Positions 6,979-10,369 of a stretch of DNA of 10,369 nucleotides are shown here, piece after piece. Positions within the stretch are counted from its first letter, which is position 1; the number at the start of each line of letters is the position of its first letter. A model generated the notes under the pieces. It did no database searches. It was given only the letters and a program-made list of their open reading frames with translations, and was not told where the DNA came from. The stretch comes from Bacteriovoracaceae bacterium (GTDB taxonomy: Bacteria > Bdellovibrionota > Bacteriovoracia > Bacteriovoracales > Bacteriovoracaceae). A program made the translations under genes and the position numbers. The stretch is taken from NCBI GenBank assembly GCA_023954595.1, contig JAGSHJ010000074.1:1-10369 (forward strand), read 5' to 3'.

Positions 6979-7033
6979 ATAATTTTAACTATTTAGCTTT
7001 GCTATTATTGGACAAGAAGTTATCCTAATAGGA
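6979..7033. promoter_or_regulatory. 55-bp divergent intergenic region
   Basis: It must contain the start signals of both the minus-strand RelA/SpoT-like gene and pgpA. For pgpA, TTGCTA (6999-7004) and TATCCT (7021-7026) with a 16-bp spacer are each 4/6 matches, and TATCCT ends seven bases before the ATG. For the minus-strand gene the region is very A+T-rich and I could not fix one -10. Neither start has a well-spaced Shine-Dalgarno; GGA sits directly against the pgpA ATG. No specific site is strong. Confidence 0.3.
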
Positions 7034-7525
7034 ATGAAAGATCAAAAGAATATAACTTTCACACTATCGAAGTGCTTCTTAAGTTTTTTTTATGTTGGCT
7101 TCATAAAAAAAGCACCTGGAACTTTCGGTAGCATAGCGACGCTACCCTTAATCTACTTTCTATCTTACTTAAGAATAAATTTAACTGGGCTAATTATCCT
7201 TATTGCACTGCTAACAATTATAGCGAGCTTTAGTGCTGAGTATGTTCAAAAACTCACTAAAACTCACGATCCACAATGGATTGTGATGGATGAACTGATC
7301 GGTATGCTTGTTACCTGGGCGTTTATTTTTCCAGTCACCGATTACTACCTGCTCTTACCCCTACTTGGGCTATTTCGTCTTTTCGATATCATCAAGATTT
7401 GGCCTGCCAGTTACTTTGATAAAAAGATCAAACACGGTTATGGGACTATAGTTGATGACATCATAAGTGGTATGATGGCCGGTTTTATCCTATGGCTAGT
7501 GAAAAATTACTATTTGAATCTTTAA
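7034..7525 (+). CDS. pgpA: Phosphatidylglycerophosphatase A
   Basis: PgpA removes the phosphate from phosphatidylglycerophosphate to give phosphatidylglycerol, the last step of that lipid's synthesis, at the inner membrane. At 163 residues it is of family length. The conserved blocks are present: KAPGTFGSI (26-34), the acidic IVMDELIGM (83-91), RLFDIIKIWP (115-124, usual form RxFDxxKPxP) and GYGTIVDDIISG (135-146, with the paired Asp residues expected at the Mg2+ site). Hydrophobic segments at about 37-67, 88-113 and 142-158 give several membrane passes. The ATG is the only reasonable start, and the upstream GGA touches it too closely for normal pairing, so initiation may be atypical. recA follows 117 bp later. 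In many bacteria cinA lies between pgpA and recA; here it does not. Confidence 0.92.
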   Translation: MKDQKNITFTLSKCFLSFFYVGFIKKAPGTFGSIATLPLIYFLSYLRINLTGLIILIALLTIIASFSAEYVQKLTKTHDPQWIVMDELIGMLVTWAFIFPVTDYYLLLPLLGLFRLFDIIKIWPASYFDKKIKHGYGTIVDDIISGMMAGFILWLVKNYYLNL

Positions 7526-7552
7526 ATTCTCAACAATTTTAGTCACTTAAAA

Positions 7553-7571
7553 TTTCCGTACTTTTTCCGTA
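7553..7571 (+). repeat. Two direct repeats TTTCCGTA, 11 bp apart, upstream of recA
   Basis: TTTCCGTA occurs at 7553-7560 and 7564-7571. The 11-bp period places both copies on the same face of the DNA. They end about where the -35 of a promoter using the -10 at 7593 would start, a position suitable for an activator or repressor. The perfect LexA palindrome TTAC-N3-GTAA is absent. Function is inferred from location. Confidence 0.45.
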
Positions 7572-7592
7572 AATTGCTTGGCGAATAGGTCT

Positions 7593-7598
7593 TATGAT
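7593..7598 (+). promoter_or_regulatory. Candidate -10 element of the recA promoter
   Basis: TATGAT is a 5/6 match to TATAAT and would start recA mRNA near 7605, giving a leader of roughly 38 bases that includes the strong ribosome site. No good -35 lies at 16-18 bp (TAAATT at 17 bp is 2/6), which suggests either dependence on a regulator or a different true promoter. TTGCTT at 7574-7579 is too close at 13 bp. The rest of the 7526-7642 gap shows no terminator for pgpA. Confidence 0.35.
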
Positions 7599-7628
7599 GC
7601 TATTTTTTAACCAATCTAATTTATTTTT

Positions 7629-7634
7629 AAGGAG
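7629..7634 (+). promoter_or_regulatory. Strong recA ribosome binding site
   Basis: AAGGAG lies eight bases before the ATG at 7643. It is the closest match to the ideal Shine-Dalgarno in the window, in keeping with recA being the most highly expressed gene here. Confidence 0.85.
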
Positions 7635-7642
7635 ACAAGCAG

Positions 7643-8752
7643 ATGGCAACTTCACAAACGAGTAATGACAACAAGAAAAAAGCTCTTGATCTAGCCCTTT
7701 CCACAATTGAGAAACAATTCGGTAAAGGCGCCATTATGAAGCTTAGCTCCGATGGCCAAGCGCCAAAAATTCCTTCAATTTCCACTGGAGCTCTTGGACT
7801 AGATCTTGCTCTTGGCATTGGCGGGATTCCTAAAGGAAGAATCGTAGAAATTTACGGACCAGAGTCTTCAGGTAAAACAACTTTGACTCTACATATCGCT
7901 GCTGAATGTCAAAAAGAAGGTGGAACAGTTGCCTTCATCGATGCAGAGCATGCTCTAGATACTCAATACGCATCTAACCTTGGCGTTGATATTCCTAATA
8001 CTTTAATCTCTCAACCAGACAGTGGTGAGCAGGCCCTTGAAATTGCAGACATGCTAGTAAGATCAGGTGCAGTAAACCTACTTATTGTTGACTCTGTTGC
8101 GGCATTAACTCCAAGAGCAGAACTTGAAGGTGACATGGGAGATTCTCACATGGGTCTTCAAGCTAGACTTATGTCTCAGGCACTAAGAAAGCTTACAGGT
8201 TCAATCTCTAGATCTAACTGTACTGTTATTTTCATTAACCAACTTAGAATGAAGATCGGTGTTATGTTCGGTAACCCAGAGACAACTACTGGTGGTAATG
8301 CACTTAAGTTTTACTCTTCAGTAAGAATGGATATCAGAAGAATTGGTGCCATTAAAGATAGTGAAAATGTAATTGGTAACAGAACTAGAGTAAAAGTTGT
8401 TAAGAACAAAGTTGCTCCTCCATTTAGAGAGATCGAATTTGATATCATGTACGGACAAGGTATCTCTAAAGAAGGTGATATCCTTGATCTTGCAGTTAAA
8501 GAAAATATCGTTGATAAAGCTGGTGCTTGGTATTCTTATGAGAACACTAAAATCGGTCAAGGCCGTGAGAATGCGAAACAATTCTTCATGGACAACCCAG
8601 AAATGATGAGTGAAGTAAGAACAAAAGTTCTTGCTAAGCATGGCCTTGCAACACTGCCAGAGCCAAAAGTTGATATGGAAACTGGAGAAATTCTAGAAGA
8701 CACTCCAGCTAAAGAGAAAAAAACAGCTAAGAAATCTAAGAAGCTTCAATAA
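7643..8752 (+). CDS. recA: Recombinase RecA
   Basis: RecA polymerises on single-stranded DNA, pairs it with homologous duplex and exchanges strands; its filament also triggers LexA-type self-cleavage. The protein has 369 residues. The ATPase core shows Walker A GPESSGKTT (72-80), the catalytic Glu102 in DAEHALD, Walker B LLIVDSVAAL (146-155), loop L1 around EGDMGDSHMG (162-171) and loop L2 from FINQ (197-200) through the NPETTTGGNALKF block (211-223). A C-terminal domain spans about 270-335. The tail is rich in Lys (AKEKKTAKKSKKL), whereas the E. coli tail is acidic, so charge control of DNA binding may differ. Codon choice is strongly biased (GGT, CTT, AGA), as expected for high expression. 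No canonical LexA site was found upstream. A strong terminator follows the stop at once. Confidence 0.99.
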   Translation: MATSQTSNDNKKKALDLALSTIEKQFGKGAIMKLSSDGQAPKIPSISTGALGLDLALGIGGIPKGRIVEIYGPESSGKTTLTLHIAAECQKEGGTVAFIDAEHALDTQYASNLGVDIPNTLISQPDSGEQALEIADMLVRSGAVNLLIVDSVAALTPRAELEGDMGDSHMGLQARLMSQALRKLTGSISRSNCTVIFINQLRMKIGVMFGNPETTTGGNALKFYSSVRMDIRRIGAIKDSENVIGNRTRVKVVKNKVAPPFREIEFDIMYGQGISKEGDILDLAVKENIVDKAGAWYSYENTKIGQGRENAKQFFMDNPEMMSEVRTKVLAKHGLATLPEPKVDMETGEILEDTPAKEKKTAKKSKKLQ

Positions 8753-8764
8753 ACACTTCTAAAT

Positions 8765-8790
8765 GGGGAGCATCAGCTCCCCTTTTTTTT
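8765..8790 (+). terminator. Rho-independent terminator between recA and recX
   Basis: GGGGAGC (8765-8771) and GCTCCCC (8776-8782) form a perfect seven-pair, GC-rich stem with the four-base loop ATCA, followed by eight T residues (8783-8790). It starts 12 bases after the recA stop. It is textbook in form and by far the strongest hairpin in the window. Its T-run ends four bases before the recX ATG, so recX mRNA made from the recA promoter must come from read-through. Confidence 0.95.
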
Positions 8791-8794
8791 ACCT

Positions 8795-9271
8795 ATGCAA
8801 AAATCTAACGCATTCGACTATTGTGTAAAACTATTAACTAAACGTGACTATAGCCGATTTAAACTCAAACAAAAGCTCATTCAACGCGACCACTCAGAAG
8901 ATGAAGTAGAAGAAGTAATTGAGCGTCTTCAAAAGCTAAACTACCTAAGAGAAGAGAATTACGCTCGGATGAGGATAAAGAACCTTCTTTTAAGTGGATA
9001 TTCAAACCAGTTTATTCAAAGCAAGCTTGAACTCGAAGAGCTTTTCGTTTCTGAACAATTAATAGATACTGTTAGACAGGATAATGGACTGGTTCAAGAA
9101 AGTGCCCTGGATCAGCTTATCGATAAAAAAATGAGATCAAAACAGATCCCAGATGACGCTGATGCAAAGTTAAAACTCAAAAATAAGCTACTAAGCTTTC
9201 TTGCATCTAAAGGTTATGACTTCGATGAGATTCAAGATCGGGTTGATTCTTGGTTTAATAGAAACGAATAG
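8795..9271 (+). CDS. recX: Regulatory protein RecX
   Basis: RecX binds within or caps RecA filaments and limits RecA ATPase and recombinase activity. The 158-residue protein is all-helical and of normal family size. The first three-helix repeat is plain: FDYCVKLLTKRDYSRFKLKQKL (7-28), then EEVIERLQKLNYLREENYARM (39-59), which matches the family pattern of a helix ending Leu-x-x-Leu-x-x-Leu-Arg-Glu/Asp-Asp. GYSNQFIQSKLEL (68-80) begins the second repeat. Location directly after recA supports the call. The ATG at 8795 is required to include the first helix, yet no Shine-Dalgarno lies before it: the preceding sequence is the terminator T-run and ACCT. Low translation and read-through transcription together would keep RecX low. 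The membrane-protein gene follows nine bases after the stop. Confidence 0.9.
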   Translation: MQKSNAFDYCVKLLTKRDYSRFKLKQKLIQRDHSEDEVEEVIERLQKLNYLREENYARMRIKNLLLSGYSNQFIQSKLELEELFVSEQLIDTVRQDNGLVQESALDQLIDKKMRSKQIPDDADAKLKLKNKLLSFLASKGYDFDEIQDRVDSWFNRNE

Positions 9272-9275
9272 AGGA
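9270..9275 (+). promoter_or_regulatory. Ribosome binding site that fixes the GTG start at 9281
   Basis: AGAGGA overlaps the recX stop codon (TAG at 9269-9271) and lies five bases before GTG at 9281. It supports the GTG start and predicts that the membrane-protein gene is read from the recX transcript. Confidence 0.6.
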
Positions 9276-9280
9276 ATATT

Positions 9281-10369
9281 GTGAAGGTAAATTTATCTGA
9301 ATCAAGCTCTGCAAAGATAGTCCTTCTCATTATATTTTGTGCCTGCCTATATGCATTTTATACTGAGACATTTTTAACTTGGGACGCTAGCTACCAACTT
9401 TTTACAATTCTCGAGACAAAAGACTTCCATACATTAGTTAATAGAAAAATGATGGGATTTTTTCAATTACCCGTACTTTTCTACATAAAATATTTTAATG
9501 ATGTATCGATTGGGACAGCAAAATTCCTTTATGGAATCATTTACTCGTTTGTGCCTTTTATAGTCACTACTCTTTGTTATATCTTTTCAAAAAATAAGAA
9601 TTCTTTTTTTCTACTCTCAATTTGTGCAACTCTACCATTTAGCATGATGCAGCTTCACTACTTATCGGAGCACCTGATTGCCTGCCAAGTGTATTGTTTA
9701 ATGCTACTTACTCTTCGCCCTGTCCAGAGTGGCAATAAATTAGCGATTACGGTATCTCTTGGGTTGGCATTTTTTCTAACTTGGCTTCATCCTATTTCCA
9801 TTTATTTGTTAGCTCTTCATGGAGCATTAAGCATGTTTATGAATTGGAAATCAGGCAAAAGCAATAAACTAATCAAGCTGTACTCTATCGGTCTTTTTAT
9901 AGTCGCTCTACTAAGATTTTACAGCATGTTAAGCTTCAGCTACAGCAGAGAGGTGCTCAGTGATGGATTCATTTTTAGAGGACTTACCTGGGGACATGAC
10001 TTAACAGTAAGGATCCCTATACGTGATGCAGGCCTTCTTTTAGTCTTAATGTTTTGTCTATTTCCTATAATCTTCAAACTCAGAGATAAAAAGTTTATCC
10101 CGCATATTGCGCTTATCCTTGGGGCCGTTGGTTATATCAGTTGGTACCAATCATTTATTCATGCCCCAAACTACATGCTTAATACTCGCTTCCTAATATT
10201 TGTGATAGCTACACCATTTTATCTTCTCTACTTCTGGGAATTCGTTCTAGGAAAAGGAGTTCAAAGTTTCGCAAAGATTGCTCTAACGAGCTCCATTGTT
10301 TACGCTTTATTTGTTTCAGTTGTGAGCTACGACTATAAAGATGATCTTACAAAGCTTGATACATTCCTA
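9281..10369 (+). CDS. Multi-pass membrane protein, possibly GT-C glycosyltransferase-like, partial (3' end off the right edge)
   Basis: The frame stays open from a GTG start to the window edge, 363 codons, with no stop. It encodes an inner-membrane protein with about nine to eleven hydrophobic helices: one at 12-28, then others including 80-102, 108-124, 153-170, 173-187, 200-212, 249-264, 274-289, 302-320 and 332-350. Directly after the first helix comes TFLTWDASYQLF (30-41), an acidic residue in a first external loop. GT-C glycosyltransferases and related O-antigen or lipid-linked sugar enzymes have an acidic site at this place, and the Trp/His/Pro-rich WLHPISIYLL (168-177) also fits such families. 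This is only a resemblance; I do not recognise a specific family. It starts nine bases after recX with a good ribosome site, so it is probably in the same transcript. Confidence 0.75.
   Translation, partial: MKVNLSESSSAKIVLLIIFCACLYAFYTETFLTWDASYQLFTILETKDFHTLVNRKMMGFFQLPVLFYIKYFNDVSIGTAKFLYGIIYSFVPFIVTTLCYIFSKNKNSFFLLSICATLPFSMMQLHYLSEHLIACQVYCLMLLTLRPVQSGNKLAITVSLGLAFFLTWLHPISIYLLALHGALSMFMNWKSGKSNKLIKLYSIGLFIVALLRFYSMLSFSYSREVLSDGFIFRGLTWGHDLTVRIPIRDAGLLLVLMFCLFPIIFKLRDKKFIPHIALILGAVGYISWYQSFIHAPNYMLNTRFLIFVIATPFYLLYFWEFVLGKGVQSFAKIALTSSIVYALFVSVVSYDYKDDLTKLDTFL

Noticed and set aside
7553..7573. A LexA box (TTAC-N3-GTAA) upstream of recA
   Set aside because: Only an imperfect TAC...GTA pair with a seven-base gap is present; the spacing does not fit the known site, and the direct repeat describes the sequence better.
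8318..8641. Minus-strand open frame of 107 codons and a plus-strand frame of 69 codons (8397-8606) within recA
   Set aside because: Both overlap the conserved recA reading frame and have no ribosome site or recognisable content; they are by-products of recA codon bias.
1..10369. CRISPR arrays, tRNA or rRNA genes, insertion sequences, attachment sites, phage or defence genes
   Set aside because: No regularly spaced repeats, terminal inverted repeats, transposase motifs or RNA-gene signatures were seen; base composition and coding style look even across the window.

Overview
The window reads as ordinary chromosome from an AT-rich Gram-negative bacterium. The most likely source is a Bdellovibrionota member of the Bacteriovorax/Halobacteriovorax type. 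This rests on A+T-rich codon use, the look of the GreA, RecG and RecA proteins, the small envelope proteins, and a Cys-rich zinc protein next to greA. The assignment is inference; no rRNA or tRNA is present to confirm it. I see no IS element, phage gene, CRISPR array or other sign of recent transfer.

Layout. (1) 1-961, minus strand: 5' part of a UbiB/ABC1-type atypical kinase gene, cut by the left edge. (2) 962-1073: divergent intergenic region with a plausible promoter for the plus-strand cluster. (3) 1074-5737, plus strand: a tight six-gene cluster. It holds a small secreted or envelope protein, a Cys-rich zinc protein, greA, recG (overlapping greA by 29 bp), a degenerate FHA-domain protein and an alpha/beta hydrolase (coupled to the FHA gene by an ATGA overlap). 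(4) 5734-6978, minus strand: a protein with a recognisable but expanded RelA/SpoT-type nucleotidyltransferase core, convergent with the hydrolase and sharing a CTAG stop overlap. (5) 7034-9271, plus strand: pgpA, recA, a strong intrinsic terminator, then recX starting four bases after the terminator T-run. (6) 9281-10369, plus strand: a multi-pass membrane protein cut by the right edge.

How the genes fit together. GreA rescues backtracked RNA polymerase and RecG remodels stalled forks, so the greA-recG pair may link transcription restart with fork repair. RecA performs strand exchange and RecX restrains it; the terminator between them would keep RecX scarce relative to RecA. PgpA makes phosphatidylglycerol and is probably present as a conserved neighbour only. 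The RelA/SpoT-like gene is the most unusual item, because it keeps most synthetase motif residues inside an otherwise unfamiliar 414-residue protein.

A second theme is translation initiation. Genes inside operons, and recA, carry clear Shine-Dalgarno sites. Several others (1074, 4446, the RelA/SpoT-like gene, recX) have none, and two of these have a good -10 hexamer ending about six bases before the ATG. That pattern would fit leaderless transcripts.
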